A stretch of DNA of 64,000 bases from Vibrio metoecus. GTDB taxonomy: Bacteria > Pseudomonadota > Gammaproteobacteria > Enterobacterales > Vibrionaceae. How positions within the stretch are numbered: the first letter of the stretch is position 1; the number at the start of each line of letters is the position of its first letter. Location: NCBI RefSeq assembly GCF_009665255.1, contig NZ_CP035687.1, positions 310,001 through 374,000 on the forward strand, given 5' to 3'. Below, one piece after another: positions 17,795 to 27,013 of this stretch. The position numbers were made by a program, and so were the translations under genes. The notes under the pieces are model-generated. The model saw nothing but the letters and a program-made list of their open reading frames with translations, was not told the DNA's origin and did not search any database.

Positions 17795-18883
17795 TCATTC
17801 TGATTGATGACGCTTGCAGTGCTCAATAGCCTTGCTCAACAGATCTAACGCCGTGTGATCACAAGAAGGCAATTGCGCATCGCTTTTACCCAGAGGCGTT
17901 ATCCGCTCACCCCAGCGAATATGACCCGCACCCCACGTTAGCCCTGCGCCAAAAGCGGCGACCAACAGATCATCATGAGGTTTGATTTTACCTTGCTCTA
18001 ACGCTTCGCATAGGGCAATCGGCACCGTGGCCGCGGAGGTATTACCGTAGCGATGAATATTGACAAAGGCTTTGTCTTGCGCGATGCCCGCCAAATCACA
18101 CAGGGTTTGAATAATGCGGATATTGGCTTGATGCGGGATCACCACATCAATTTCTTCGGTCGATAAGCCGCTACGTGCCAGCACTTGCTGCGCCGCAGCA
18201 CCCATGCCACGCACCGCGCGTTTAAAGATCTCTTTACCCACGAAATCAAATGCCCAGTAACCATTGTCTGCATCAAAACGATCCATCGCGGTTCCAAACT
18301 TAGGTACCGCTAAAATATCTCGTCCTTGGGCATCACAGCCAATTTGCGCATCTTGCAAGCCCACTTTTTGTTCGGTCTTGCTCAATACCACGGCACCTGC
18401 ACCATCCCCAAACAGCACAGCAGTGTCTCGCTGCGTCCAGTCAAGATAGAAAGAGAGGCGCTCAGCACCAATCACCAAAGCATGGCGATAATGGCTCGCT
18501 TGCATCAAGCGTGTTGCGGTTTCTAAGCCATAGAGGAAACCGGTACAGGCTGCGTTGAGATCAAAGGCGGCGGCAGAAGGAATGCCTAAATTTTGCTGCA
18601 CTTTTGAAGCAATATTGGGAATTAACGAATCCGGTGAACAGGTTGCCACAATAATCAGGTCTATCTCTTCAACGCTTACGCCCGCACAGGCAATGGCATG
18701 CTGAGCGGCCACGGTGGCGAGATCGGAAGTATTCACGTGGCTTATCCGACGCTGTTCAATCCCAGTACGTGATTGAATCCACTCATCGGAAGTATCAAGA
18801 AAGGTGCTCAAATCGTGATTGGAGAGCGTCGCAGGTGGCAGACATTTACCCCACCCGGTAATTTCGGCATAACATTGAGTCAT
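17795..18883 (-). CDS. fabH2: Beta-ketoacyl-ACP synthase III (second FabH-type enzyme)
   Basis: 362 residues from ATG at 18883; the frame extends to 19006 but the shorter start gives the normal FabH N-terminus (MTQCYAEITGWGKCLPP). Catalyses the first condensation of fatty acid synthesis, acyl-CoA with malonyl-ACP. The thiolase-fold triad is present: C113 in LNAACTGFLYG, H in VIPHQANIRI, N in YGNTSAATVP. V. cholerae has a housekeeping fabH in the main fab cluster on chromosome 1 (from memory), so this copy is an isozyme, perhaps with different acyl-CoA preference. A C-terminal extension of about 35 residues past GERITPLG is longer than in E. coli FabH. It stands alone. Confidence 0.93.
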   Translation of the reverse strand: MTQCYAEITGWGKCLPPATLSNHDLSTFLDTSDEWIQSRTGIEQRRISHVNTSDLATVAAQHAIACAGVSVEEIDLIIVATCSPDSLIPNIASKVQQNLGIPSAAAFDLNAACTGFLYGLETATRLMQASHYRHALVIGAERLSFYLDWTQRDTAVLFGDGAGAVVLSKTEQKVGLQDAQIGCDAQGRDILAVPKFGTAMDRFDADNGYWAFDFVGKEIFKRAVRGMGAAAQQVLARSGLSTEEIDVVIPHQANIRIIQTLCDLAGIAQDKAFVNIHRYGNTSAATVPIALCEALEQGKIKPHDDLLVAAFGAGLTWGAGHIRWGERITPLGKSDAQLPSCDHTALDLLSKAIEHCKRHQSE

Positions 18884-19051
18884 AAAAATTCCGTCTATGC
18901 TGCTTATTGTAATTTGGCGGAGCGCCCCAAGATATTGAGCAACGCCCGTCGCCATTGTCGGCAATGGGCAGAAGTATACGCCGATTTTCGAACCATGGTT
19001 AACCATTGAGCTTAAACTGGTGACGAAAGCGCAAAATAAAGAGAGGAAGTC

Positions 19052-19486
19052 ATGTCAACATTCAATACCCGCTGCCCATCTTGCCACAGCCTCAACCGTG
19101 TGCCAGAAGAGCGCATTACCGAAAGCCCAAATTGTGGCAAATGCCAAAGTGCACTACTCGATGGAGCACCAATTGAAGGTACTGAAACCAATTTTTCCGC
19201 GCTGCTGCAAAGCGACAAACCTGTCGTCGTCGATTTTTGGGCACCATGGTGTAACCCTTGTGTCGGCTTCGCACCGATTTTTAGTGATGTTGCCGCCGAG
19301 CGAAAAGGCCAGATCCGCTGCGTGAAAATTGATACCGAAGCGCAGCAAAACCTTGCTGCACATTTTCAAATTCGCAGTATTCCCACCATTATGGTGTTCA
19401 AAAATGGCCAACGCATCGACATGATCAATGGTGCGCTACCAAAATCTCAATTTGACCAATGGTTAAACCAAGCGCTGACTAAATAA
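19052..19486 (+). CDS. trxC: Thioredoxin 2 with zinc-binding N-domain
   Basis: 144 residues. The N-terminal zinc module has two CxxC pairs, C8/C11 (CPSC) and C28/C31 (CGKC), as in E. coli Trx2, followed by a thioredoxin fold (about 45-144) with cis-proline in SIPTIMVF. The redox centre reads WCNPC (C67, N68, C70) where nearly all thioredoxins have WCGPC. The residue between the cysteines tunes redox potential, so the change may matter. AGAGAGGAAG upstream is a good ribosome site. Stress-related reductase of the cytoplasm; not clearly in an operon. Confidence 0.95.
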   Translation: MSTFNTRCPSCHSLNRVPEERITESPNCGKCQSALLDGAPIEGTETNFSALLQSDKPVVVDFWAPWCNPCVGFAPIFSDVAAERKGQIRCVKIDTEAQQNLAAHFQIRSIPTIMVFKNGQRIDMINGALPKSQFDQWLNQALTK

Positions 19487-19674
19487 TCACATCTTGTAAT
19501 CCACAATTAAGTTGGCATTTTCGATAAAATTATGCCAACTTAACTGGCAATTTCCCCGCCCTTTTCCTCAACAAGCAAAGTTTATCGTCAAGAACGTTTT
19601 TTTTCGTTTTACTCTGCGCACTATTCGTCCCATATTCGCGCCAACTGTTCCTTCTGCTGTTCCCGAGGCCTGCT

Positions 19675-20829
19675 GTGGAAATCCATTCTTCTGCACCAAA
19701 CCGCATTGCGGTGCCTGTTATTGCGTTAACTCTGTATGCGATTGCCGCAGGCTACTTAATGAGCCTAGTGCCTTTAATGCTGCCGCATTACCAACTCGAA
19801 TCTGATTTGGCCAGTTGGCTGGCAAGCGTTTTTTATGCCGGATTATTAGCGGGCGCGCTGGTTGCAGAGCCTTTCGTTAATCGTTTAGGCCACCGTAAAG
19901 CCTTTGTATGGTGCTTGAGCTTACTGCAACTGTCGATTGTGGTTATGCCGCTATTGCCCTACGCCAGTATTTGGCTCTTGGCGCGCTTGGTCGCAGGTAT
20001 CGCCGTGGCCGGCATTTTTGTGGTGGTGGAATCTTGGTTACTGCATGGCGATGAACAAGGTCGCGCTAAGCGTCTTGGCATTTACATGGTGTCACTCTAT
20101 GGCGGTACTGCACTCGGACAAATGGCAATTGGCCAACTGGGGGTGGCAGGTGCCGTGCCTTTTATTGCGATCACCACACTACTTTTGATTGCTTCCATGG
20201 TGCTGATGTACGTAGATTCGGATCAGCCTTCCACGCAGCAAGCCAGCTCACTTTCGTTGCGTCAGATTTTCACGCTCAGTAAAGCGGCGATGATCGGCTG
20301 CCTCGTTTCGGGCCTGACATTAGGAGCAATTTACGGTTTGATGCCGGTGGAACTTGCCAACCGTGGCATTAGCCATACTGATCTGGGTAACTTAATGGCG
20401 CTGGTGATTTTAGGCGGAATGGCGGTGCAACCTCTGGTGCCTTGGCTGTCTAAATTTTTAGGTCGCACTCTGCAGATGGCGCTGTTCTGCTTACTTGGCA
20501 CAGCAGCCATCGCGCTGACCGTGTTCGATGATTCGCTGCTCGTACTGGGCATTAGCCTGTTTATTTTAGGCATGGCGACCTTCGCCCTCTACCCAATCGC
20601 GATTAATTTAGGCTGCGACAAATTGGATGCGAGCTACATTGTTTCCGCAACCCAAGTGATGCTGCTCAGCTACAGCGTAGGCTCGGTGGTTGGTCCGGTA
20701 TTGGCCGATTGGTTTATGCAAGATCGCCACGGCTTGATGGCTTACTTGTTTGCCATTTTACTCGCGACTTGTTTGTATATGCTGATCAAAAGCGTCAAAA
20801 CCAAACGCCAATGGGTGGCAGGCGAGTAA
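19675..20829 (+). CDS. MFS transporter, YcaD-like
   Basis: 384 residues with about 12 transmembrane helices. The signature loop after helix 2 reads NRLGHRKAFVW; helix 4 includes ARLVAGIAVAGIFVVVESWLL, a pattern typical of the YcaD/MFS_1 subgroup. Start is GTG at 19675 with GAGG upstream. Substrate unknown; members of this group are assigned to small-molecule efflux without direct evidence. It is a single gene, followed by a terminator. Confidence 0.85.
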   Translation: MEIHSSAPNRIAVPVIALTLYAIAAGYLMSLVPLMLPHYQLESDLASWLASVFYAGLLAGALVAEPFVNRLGHRKAFVWCLSLLQLSIVVMPLLPYASIWLLARLVAGIAVAGIFVVVESWLLHGDEQGRAKRLGIYMVSLYGGTALGQMAIGQLGVAGAVPFIAITTLLLIASMVLMYVDSDQPSTQQASSLSLRQIFTLSKAAMIGCLVSGLTLGAIYGLMPVELANRGISHTDLGNLMALVILGGMAVQPLVPWLSKFLGRTLQMALFCLLGTAAIALTVFDDSLLVLGISLFILGMATFALYPIAINLGCDKLDASYIVSATQVMLLSYSVGSVVGPVLADWFMQDRHGLMAYLFAILLATCLYMLIKSVKTKRQWVAGE

Positions 20830-20841
20830 CCTTCTTTTAGG

Positions 20842-20884
20842 GCAAGTTTCTATCACTCAGCGTGAGGGAGAGAAACTTGCTTTT
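20842..20884 (+). terminator. Terminator after the MFS gene
   Basis: Ten-bp perfect inverted repeat GCAAGTTTCT (20842-20851) / AGAAACTTGC (20871-20880), followed by TTTT. Confidence 0.75.
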
Positions 20885-20955
20885 CCGACCCAAGCTTAAT
20901 CTAAGCTTCATATTTGCCCCATACAGTCATCATAAACCGAATCATTGATGTCACT

Positions 20956-21744
20956 GTGAAACCACTCAAACGCTACCAATACGAACGCTACGCCGTTTTG
21001 TGCAACCTCGCTTATCCGCGCATTTTTAAGCAAACACGTTACGGGTTTGATCCTAACGGACAGCGTGTGATCACCAATCAGTTTGGCAAAATCATGATCC
21101 GTGTGTTGTGGAGCCGAGCGAGCGATGAAGTAGTCGTTGTCATTAAAGGCTCACACAGCCTCACCGACTGGCTACTCAACTTCGCGGTTTGGACACGCAG
21201 TTGCCGCCATTTAGGACTGCAATACCGCATTCATGCCGGCTTTTATCACTTACTGCATCAAGAGAGCCAACCGAGCCGCAACCAAGATACGCTTGGCATG
21301 ACGGTGATTGAAAAACTGGAACAGACCCTACTGCCGCTGATTGAACAAGGCAAACGCATTGCAATCACCGGCCACTCTTCCGGCGGCGCGATTGGCTGCG
21401 TGTTTGCGGACTATTTTGAGCGAAAATATCCACGCACGATCAAGCGAGTCGTCACTTTTGGTCAACCTGCGATCGGGGATTGGCGCTTTCCGAAATACTA
21501 TGGGCTAGCTCATAAAACCTATCGCATCTGCTGCGATCTGGACATCGTAACCTTCATGCCGCCCGTGCCATTTCTGTACTGGCATGCCGGAAAACTACTC
21601 TGGCTGTACAACGGCAGAATTTACGAAAATACACCAACATGGGAGCGTTTAGGACGTTCGATCATCAGTTGGTTAATTCGACCGTTTTCTTATCACTTGA
21701 TGAGTAAATACATCCGCAATAAAGATTTTTTTGATGAACGCTAG
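20956..21744 (+). CDS. Class 3 lipase-family protein
   Basis: About 262 residues from GTG at 20956; a TTG at 20914 would add 14 residues with no clear advantage. Alpha/beta hydrolase fold of the lipase_3 family: the oxyanion segment VVVIKGSHSLTDWLLN, the nucleophile elbow ITGHSSGGAIG (GxSxG), and the acid/histidine region around CDLDIVTFMPP and the later WHAGKLLW. There is no signal peptide, so a cytoplasmic or membrane-associated enzyme acting on lipid esters is inferred. Three basic aromatic stretches near the C-terminus may favour membrane contact. Converges on the tRNA pair. Confidence 0.82.
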   Translation: MKPLKRYQYERYAVLCNLAYPRIFKQTRYGFDPNGQRVITNQFGKIMIRVLWSRASDEVVVVIKGSHSLTDWLLNFAVWTRSCRHLGLQYRIHAGFYHLLHQESQPSRNQDTLGMTVIEKLEQTLLPLIEQGKRIAITGHSSGGAIGCVFADYFERKYPRTIKRVVTFGQPAIGDWRFPKYYGLAHKTYRICCDLDIVTFMPPVPFLYWHAGKLLWLYNGRIYENTPTWERLGRSIISWLIRPFSYHLMSKYIRNKDFFDER

Positions 21745-21776
21745 AAGGAGTTTTGTATCAACAAGAGAGAAAATAA

Positions 21777-21850
21777 TGGAGGCGCGTCCCGGAGTCGAAC
21801 CGAGGTTCACGGATTTGCAATCCGCTGCATGGCCACTCTGCCAACGCGCC
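21777..21850 (-). tRNA. tRNA-Cys (GCA), copy 1
   Basis: 74 bases including encoded CCA. Acceptor stem GGCGCGT / ACGCGCC, anticodon loop with GCA inside GGATTGCAAATCC, T-loop GGTTCGACTCC. Identical over its length to the copy at 25319-25392. Confidence 0.97.
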
Positions 21851-21873
21851 TAAGTGATGTGTCTTGAGGATGA

Positions 21874-21960
21874 TGGTGCCCCGGGCCGGACTTGAACCGG
21901 CACGACTCGAAAGTCGAGGGATTTTAAATCCCTTGTGTCTACCGATTTCACCACCAGGGC
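21874..21960 (-). tRNA. tRNA-Leu (TAA)
   Basis: 87 bases with encoded CCA. Class II tRNA with long variable arm (TCGACTTTCGAGT), anticodon loop TTTAAAA giving TAA, T-loop GGTTCAAGTCC. It precedes tRNA-Cys copy 1 by 23 bp on the same strand; both probably come from one precursor. Confidence 0.96.
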
Positions 21961-22144
21961 AACGCATACTGCGATGGAAGACACCATCTGTTCTAACGAG
22001 CTTTGCCGCTAGAACGAGGCGTACTTTAACGGATTAAGATTTCTGGTCAATAAAAAATTTCAGCAATTTAATCAAGTGATTAAAAAGCACACCATAGCGT
22101 ACAAATGGCGTGCACAACGCACAAAAACCATTCAAAACTAAAAA

Positions 22145-22813
22145 TCAATAAGCCTCAAACGCTAACGCTTTTTTCTCGATTTGGCGGAAGATCAGGGTCA
22201 GAACTCCGTTCACTGCAAGGTAAAATGCCCCAGCAATCCCAAAGACTGTCAGCGTATCGTAGGTTTGGGCGTTGATGCGCTGCGCGTAGCCCATCAAATC
22301 CATAATGGTGATCGTGCTGGCCAGCGAAGTGCCTTTAAAGACGAGAATCACTTCGTTGGAATAGGCTGGCACTGCTCTGCGTAATGCATAAGGCAGCAAC
22401 ACCCGTAGCGTAGCGATTTTGTTCATGCCTAATGCGCGGCACGCTTGCCACTGTCCGCTAGGAATCGCGTTAAATGCGCCTTTAAACAGTTGCGTACTGT
22501 ACGCCGCCGTGTTGAGCGCCAAAGCCAGCATAGCGCAGAACCAAGGTTGGCTGAGCCATACCCAAAGTACGCTTTCGCGGATCCATTCAAACTGCCCAGG
22601 GCCGTAATACACCAAGAAAATTTGCACTAACAGCGGTGTACCGGTAAACAAGGTGATCACCGCACGGCTAAACCAATGCACGACGGGTGTGCGCATCACT
22701 AAGCTTACGGTCATCAAGAGTGACAATATGCAACCCACCAGCAGCGAAGCCGCCGTCAATTGCAAACTGATGCCTAAACCTTCAAACAGTTGCCATAGGT
22801 GTTGCTCTTTCAT
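22145..22813 (-). CDS. artM: Amino-acid ABC transporter permease ArtM
   Basis: 222 residues, about five transmembrane helices, His/Glu/Gln/Arg/opine-type permease. The EAA loop that docks the ATPase is visible as CRALGMNKIATLRVLLPYALRRAVP. It pairs with ArtQ to form the inner-membrane channel. The first 4 bp overlap the end of artQ, implying coupled translation. Last gene of artPIQM on this strand. Arginine is the substrate in E. coli; related basic amino acids cannot be excluded from sequence. Confidence 0.92.
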   Translation of the reverse strand: MKEQHLWQLFEGLGISLQLTAASLLVGCILSLLMTVSLVMRTPVVHWFSRAVITLFTGTPLLVQIFLVYYGPGQFEWIRESVLWVWLSQPWFCAMLALALNTAAYSTQLFKGAFNAIPSGQWQACRALGMNKIATLRVLLPYALRRAVPAYSNEVILVFKGTSLASTITIMDLMGYAQRINAQTYDTLTVFGIAGAFYLAVNGVLTLIFRQIEKKALAFEAY

Positions 22814-23499
22814 GCGCTGGCTCCTTGGCTATGGCTCATGCCTTGTATCGAGAACTTGTTATCAATGACTTTGACGGCGCGCTGCGTGATCAATGTGATC
22901 ACCAGATATACCGCTGCCGCCGTTGCATACCAAGTAAAGGCTTCATGGGTTGCGGCCGAAGTGAGCTGCGCTTGCTTGAGCAGATCCGTCACCCCAATCA
23001 AAGAAACTAGCGCCGTATCTTTAAGTAGCACCAACCATTGGTTCATTAAGCCGGGAAGTGCGTGGCGTACCGCTTGCGGCAGCACAATACGAATAAATGC
23101 ATGGCTGGGCGGAATTCCTAACGCGCTGGCCGCTTCACGCTGTCCTCTACCCACGGCTTTGAGTGCACCGCGCAACGTCTGCGAAGCGTACGAAGCAAAA
23201 ATCAGCGAGAGCGCAATCACACCAGAGATAAACGGGCTGATCTCAATAAATTCACCAGTGATGAAAAACAGCACTTGGGTCGAGCCAAAGTAGATAAACA
23301 GCACCACCAAAAGCTCAGGCAAACCGCGGATCACGGTGACCAACAAGGTGGTTGGCCATTTGATCAATTTCAGTTTTGCCATTTCACCGCCAGCAAACAC
23401 CAGTGCCAGCAGTAACCCGACCAGCAAGCTGGCCAACGCAATTTGCAGCGTCATCCAGCTTGCTTGTACCAGTGATAAAGAGTAGCCCGTTAACACCAT
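22810..23499 (-). CDS. artQ: Amino-acid ABC transporter permease ArtQ
   Basis: 229 residues from ATG at 23499 (MVLTGYSLSLVQASWMTLQIALASL), one base after the artI stop; the longer frame to 23544 would run through the artI 3' end. About five transmembrane helices; EAA loop AASALGIPPSHAFIRIVLPQAVRHALPG. Partner of ArtM. The tight spacing on both sides supports a single operon. Confidence 0.92.
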   Translation of the reverse strand: MVLTGYSLSLVQASWMTLQIALASLLVGLLLALVFAGGEMAKLKLIKWPTTLLVTVIRGLPELLVVLFIYFGSTQVLFFITGEFIEISPFISGVIALSLIFASYASQTLRGALKAVGRGQREAASALGIPPSHAFIRIVLPQAVRHALPGLMNQWLVLLKDTALVSLIGVTDLLKQAQLTSAATHEAFTWYATAAAVYLVITLITQRAVKVIDNKFSIQGMSHSQGASA

Positions 23500-23500
23500 C

Positions 23501-24232
23501 TTAGTTTCCGAAGTACTTATTGAAGATCGCGGCGTATTCGCCATTTTCTTTCACGGCTTCCAACGCGGCGTTCAGTTGATCAAGCAGCGCTTGGTTATCT
23601 TTATTGACGGCGATGCCAAAGCCATTACCGAAGTACTGTGCACTCGTGACACGCTCACCGACGTAAGCGAGGTTGTTATCCCCCTTAAACCACTCCGCGA
23701 CAACGGCCGTGTCACCGAATACCGAATCAATACGGCCATTTTTCATATCGATGAACGCATCTTGGTAGCTTGAGTATGGCACCGCGACCACGTCCGACAG
23801 TTGCTCAAGTAGGAAACTTTGGTGAGTCGAGCCATTTTGCACACCAACACGTTTGCCTTTCAGCGCGGCTTGATCCGCCACTTTGCCCGTCAGAGAAACG
23901 AAGGCGGCTGAGTTGTCGTAGTACGGATTGGAGAAATTCACCTGCTCTAAACGCGCTTCGGTGATGTCCATTGCCGAAATGGCGGCATCATAACGTTTGA
24001 ATTTCAGTGCTGGAATCAAGCTGTCAAACGCTTGGTTGTGAAAGCTACATTTCGCTTCAAGTTGCTTACACAGCGCATTGGCTAAATCCACATCAAAACC
24101 TTGGATTTGGTTGTTCTCATCCATGTATTCGAACGGCGCGTAAGTCGCTTCCATCACAAACTTGATCTCTTGTTGCGCAGCTGCGCTAGCAGAAACCAAA
24201 CCAATCAAAGACGCGAGTAGGATCTTTTTCAT
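23501..24232 (-). CDS. artI: Periplasmic amino-acid binding protein of the Art system
   Basis: 243 residues from ATG at 24232 with a signal peptide (MKKILLASLIGLVSASAAA). Type II periplasmic binding fold of the polar amino-acid family: FVMEATYAPFEYMDE, GFDVDLANALC, FDSLIPALKFKRYDAAISAMDITEAR and the hinge GKRVGVQNGSTHQSF. The aromatic and acidic ligand residues suit arginine or another basic amino acid. It delivers ligand to ArtQM. Its position between artP and artQ follows the E. coli artPIQM order. Confidence 0.92.
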   Translation of the reverse strand: MKKILLASLIGLVSASAAAQQEIKFVMEATYAPFEYMDENNQIQGFDVDLANALCKQLEAKCSFHNQAFDSLIPALKFKRYDAAISAMDITEARLEQVNFSNPYYDNSAAFVSLTGKVADQAALKGKRVGVQNGSTHQSFLLEQLSDVVAVPYSSYQDAFIDMKNGRIDSVFGDTAVVAEWFKGDNNLAYVGERVTSAQYFGNGFGIAVNKDNQALLDQLNAALEAVKENGEYAAIFNKYFGN

Positions 24233-24305
24233 TGCAATACTCCATGTGTTCTGCGAAATCTGGCGCATCAATGGCCAGAATCTGTGGGCTAATATCAGTA
24301 ACTTC

Positions 24306-25034
24306 TTAATGTTTTAAATAATCGGCAAACTGCTGGGTCTGCGGATGAGTAAAGGATGCGTGCGTGCCGTGTTCAACAATGCGCCCTTTTTCGAGGTAGA
24401 GCACATGGCTGGCGATTTTCTTGGCGAAGTCGACTTCATGGGTCACCACCACTTGCGTGATCCCTGTTCCACTTAACTCTTTGATGATTTTAACAACTTG
24501 ATTGGTGATCTCAGGATCCAGAGCCGCTGTCGGCTCATCAAACAGCAGTACATCCGGCTTCATCATCAGTGCACGCGCAATCGCCACTCGCTGCTGCTGG
24601 CCACCCGAAAGTTGTAGCGGCCACGCATCGGCTTTATCTGCCAGTTGCAACGTTTTCAGGATGTCCATCGCTTGCTGTTTAGCTTGCGTTTTCGCGATAC
24701 CTGCGACTTTCACGGGGGCTTCCACCAGATTTTCCAGCACGGTCATATGCGGCCATAAATGGTATTGCTGAAACACCATGCCCACTTTGCGACGTAGCGC
24801 TAAGCCTTGCTGTTCAGTCGGATGCGTTGAGAAATCAAACGATTGATTGGCGATATGCAGTTGACCGTTATCGGCCGTTTCAAGAAGATTGAGCACGCGC
24901 AGCAAAGAACTTTTACCCGCACCACTAGGGCCAAGTAACACCAAAGTTTCGCCTTTCGCGCATTCAAAATGGATGTCGTGCAGCACCTGAGTGGTGCCAT
25001 AAGACTTGTTAATTCCGTTAACTCGAATACTCAT
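24306..25034 (-). CDS. artP: Amino-acid ABC transporter ATPase ArtP
   Basis: 242 residues from ATG at 25034 (MSIRVNGINKSYG, matching the E. coli start); an ATG five codons upstream is possible. Walker A GPSGAGKSS, Q-loop VFQQYHLWPHMTV, signature LSGGQQQRVAIARAL, Walker B VLLFDEPTAALDP and the H-loop VVVTHEVDFA are all intact. It drives the ArtQM channel. First gene of the operon, with 73 bp to artI. Confidence 0.95.
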   Translation of the reverse strand: MSIRVNGINKSYGTTQVLHDIHFECAKGETLVLLGPSGAGKSSLLRVLNLLETADNGQLHIANQSFDFSTHPTEQQGLALRRKVGMVFQQYHLWPHMTVLENLVEAPVKVAGIAKTQAKQQAMDILKTLQLADKADAWPLQLSGGQQQRVAIARALMMKPDVLLFDEPTAALDPEITNQVVKIIKELSGTGITQVVVTHEVDFAKKIASHVLYLEKGRIVEHGTHASFTHPQTQQFADYLKH

Positions 25035-25272
25035 GCTGACATACTGCATTAATTATCATCTGGCGTTCATACTACTACGAACGTATTTTTATGCAATAAA
25101 AATGTATAAAAATCAAAACCGCAGACTATTTGTATAAAAAAACGTCACAAGAATAGCAAAAACGACTGGTTAAACCACAGACAGATGCGTAAAGCGTGAT
25201 AAGCAAACAGGAAAGACTCAATAGGGAGCGATGGGATAAAGAGCGAGGACTTGATTGAAGAAATGCAGACAC
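25035..25272 (-). promoter_or_regulatory. AT-rich leader and promoter region of artPIQM
   Basis: The stretch 25080-25140 is very AT-rich, with repeated TGTATAAAAA-type words (25102-25111, 25130-25139) and TGCAATAAAAATGTAT at 25092-25107. This partly resembles an ArgR box, which would suit an arginine transporter, but the match is weak. No gene is present. Confidence 0.3.
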
Positions 25273-25294
25273 AAAAAAACCAGCACTTGGCTGG
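25273..25294 (-). terminator. Terminator after tRNA-Cys copy 2
   Basis: On the minus strand CCAGC, 5-base loop, GCTGG, then seven T, 25 bases past the tRNA 3' end. Confidence 0.8.
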
Positions 25295-25318
25295 CTTAAG
25301 CGATGACTTCAAAAGAAA

Positions 25319-25392
25319 TGGAGGCGCGTCCCGGAGTCGAACCGAGGTTCACGGATTTGCAATCCGCTGCATGGCCACTCTGCCAACGCGCC
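25319..25392 (-). tRNA. tRNA-Cys (GCA), copy 2
   Basis: 74 bases with encoded CCA, identical to the copy at 21777-21850 and in the same orientation. It has its own terminator, so it is transcribed apart from the tRNA-Leu/Cys pair. Confidence 0.97.
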
Positions 25393-25559
25393 TCTGAAGC
25401 CAAACGAAGGCTGTGCTTCGTTGCTTGCGCTGCGTACTTTACGGATTATGCGAGATGAGTCAAACAAAAAAATGAAATGCCGGATCGTTTGCTGAGAATT
25501 ACAACGATTTGTTTAACGAGCACGCGAAATAGCACACTACGACATAGGTTTATCACCCG

Positions 25560-27005
25560 TTACCATTTCTTCATTAAACGCCCGACCAAACTTGGATGAT
25601 AGCTCCAGCAGTGATCAAACATGCTCATCAACTGCGGGTTACCGTATTTAGAGAGGCTAATTGCATGGAAGCGATTTTTACGAGCTTTCAGTGCAGCGAC
25701 TTTTGCCAGCAGTTCTTCACTCTGTTTCGGTGCAATGAAATCCGACATGACCACTAAATCACCGTTGCGGTATTTATCGCTACTCATTAACTCGATGGAT
25801 TTTAAAATCACTGGCTCAAAGTCTGTACCGCCGTGGAAGGTGTAGCTGAGAAAATCGCTCGCTTCACGTAACCCATCTTGGCGAGTTAATTCATAAGTAA
25901 TGAACTCGGAGGAAAACAGCATCACATAACAATCACGATCTTCTGCCAGCGCGATTTGCATTAAGGCGTAAGCCATGGCTTTGGCACATTGTTCTGGGAA
26001 ACCACTCATCGATCCTGAGGCATCAACGCAAAGTACAAACGGTCCTTTTTCGATATCAACCTGTTTGTTGTCAGGACGATGGGCACGCACCTTACGCAGA
26101 GTGCGTGATTTCCCCTGCATGCGATAATTCATTAACCGTTTGTCGACTAAGTGCTTATAAAACACCACTTCCAGTTCTGGGTAAGCCAAGAACATGGTTT
26201 CGTTGGGCAATAATTTATTCAGATCGTCGCTTTCGTGAATGCCGACAATATCATCGGTGGCTTCGTCCGAACGTTCCTCAACCATTTGTAGCTCTTCAGC
26301 GGGCGCACGGTTGAGATCAGGATCGTCCACCTGTCCTGCCATTCGTCCAAGTTGTTCAGCGATCTCCTGCATCCCTTTGTGTTTTTTGAGGAACTCTGCG
26401 TAACGCTTCATCACACTCAAATCACCACGGCTTAATTTTGCAGAGGCCATATCCCAAAGGCGGCCGACGATCGCCTCATCACCTGCAGCGGTGACATTAT
26501 CCATATTGCGCATAGTTTCCATGCGCTGATAAAGATCGGCAAACATGCGTTCTTTATTGGCAGTAAGTTCTAGTAACTGAGCTTGGCGAATCGCATCGGA
26601 CAGGGACTTATACCATTGATCGCAAAAGAAATGAGGAAACATCGGGTTATGGTGTAGCTGCTCTTTTTCGATCAAGCGGCGCGCTTCCAAATAAAATGCA
26701 GAATCCCACTCTAGCTTTTTGAGCACCTCAGGGACTTGCGTGAAGAAGGTTTCCTCATCCCAATGAATCACTTCTTGATAAAGTGCTAACTCACGCTGGA
26801 AACGCTCCGTTTCGCACACTTTGGTCATGCGGCGGCGAACATTACTGCGCCATTTGAGTAGGTGGTTTTTCACCGAGGTGCCGACACCTCGGTTTTCTGC
26901 CATCATCATGACCTGTGAACGCGCGATCAAATCATTGACCGCAGTGTCAATTAACCCTGACTCCGCAATGCTTAACACCAGATTGAACGCATCCGCACCC
27001 AGCAT
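25560..27005 (-). CDS. viaA: VWA-domain protein ViaA
   Basis: 481 residues, near the 483 of E. coli ViaA. The N-terminal helical region (about 1-290) includes AAGDEAIVGRLWDMASAKLSRGD, the family hallmark; the von Willebrand A domain (about 318-480) carries the MIDAS motif DASGSMSG, the T in FHGGTDFEP and the D in VVMSDFIAP. ViaA works with the RavA MoxR ATPase; in E. coli the pair affects aminoglycoside uptake and respiratory enzymes under low oxygen. It begins 8 bp after the ravA stop, so the two are cotranscribed. Confidence 0.95.
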   Translation of the reverse strand: MLGADAFNLVLSIAESGLIDTAVNDLIARSQVMMMAENRGVGTSVKNHLLKWRSNVRRRMTKVCETERFQRELALYQEVIHWDEETFFTQVPEVLKKLEWDSAFYLEARRLIEKEQLHHNPMFPHFFCDQWYKSLSDAIRQAQLLELTANKERMFADLYQRMETMRNMDNVTAAGDEAIVGRLWDMASAKLSRGDLSVMKRYAEFLKKHKGMQEIAEQLGRMAGQVDDPDLNRAPAEELQMVEERSDEATDDIVGIHESDDLNKLLPNETMFLAYPELEVVFYKHLVDKRLMNYRMQGKSRTLRKVRAHRPDNKQVDIEKGPFVLCVDASGSMSGFPEQCAKAMAYALMQIALAEDRDCYVMLFSSEFITYELTRQDGLREASDFLSYTFHGGTDFEPVILKSIELMSSDKYRNGDLVVMSDFIAPKQSEELLAKVAALKARKNRFHAISLSKYGNPQLMSMFDHCWSYHPSLVGRLMKKW

Positions 27006-27013
27006 AACAACCC

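Noticed and set aside
21758..21967. 69-codon frame over the tRNA pair
   Set aside because: It is a translation of tRNA-Leu and tRNA-Cys; the tRNA structures explain the sequence.
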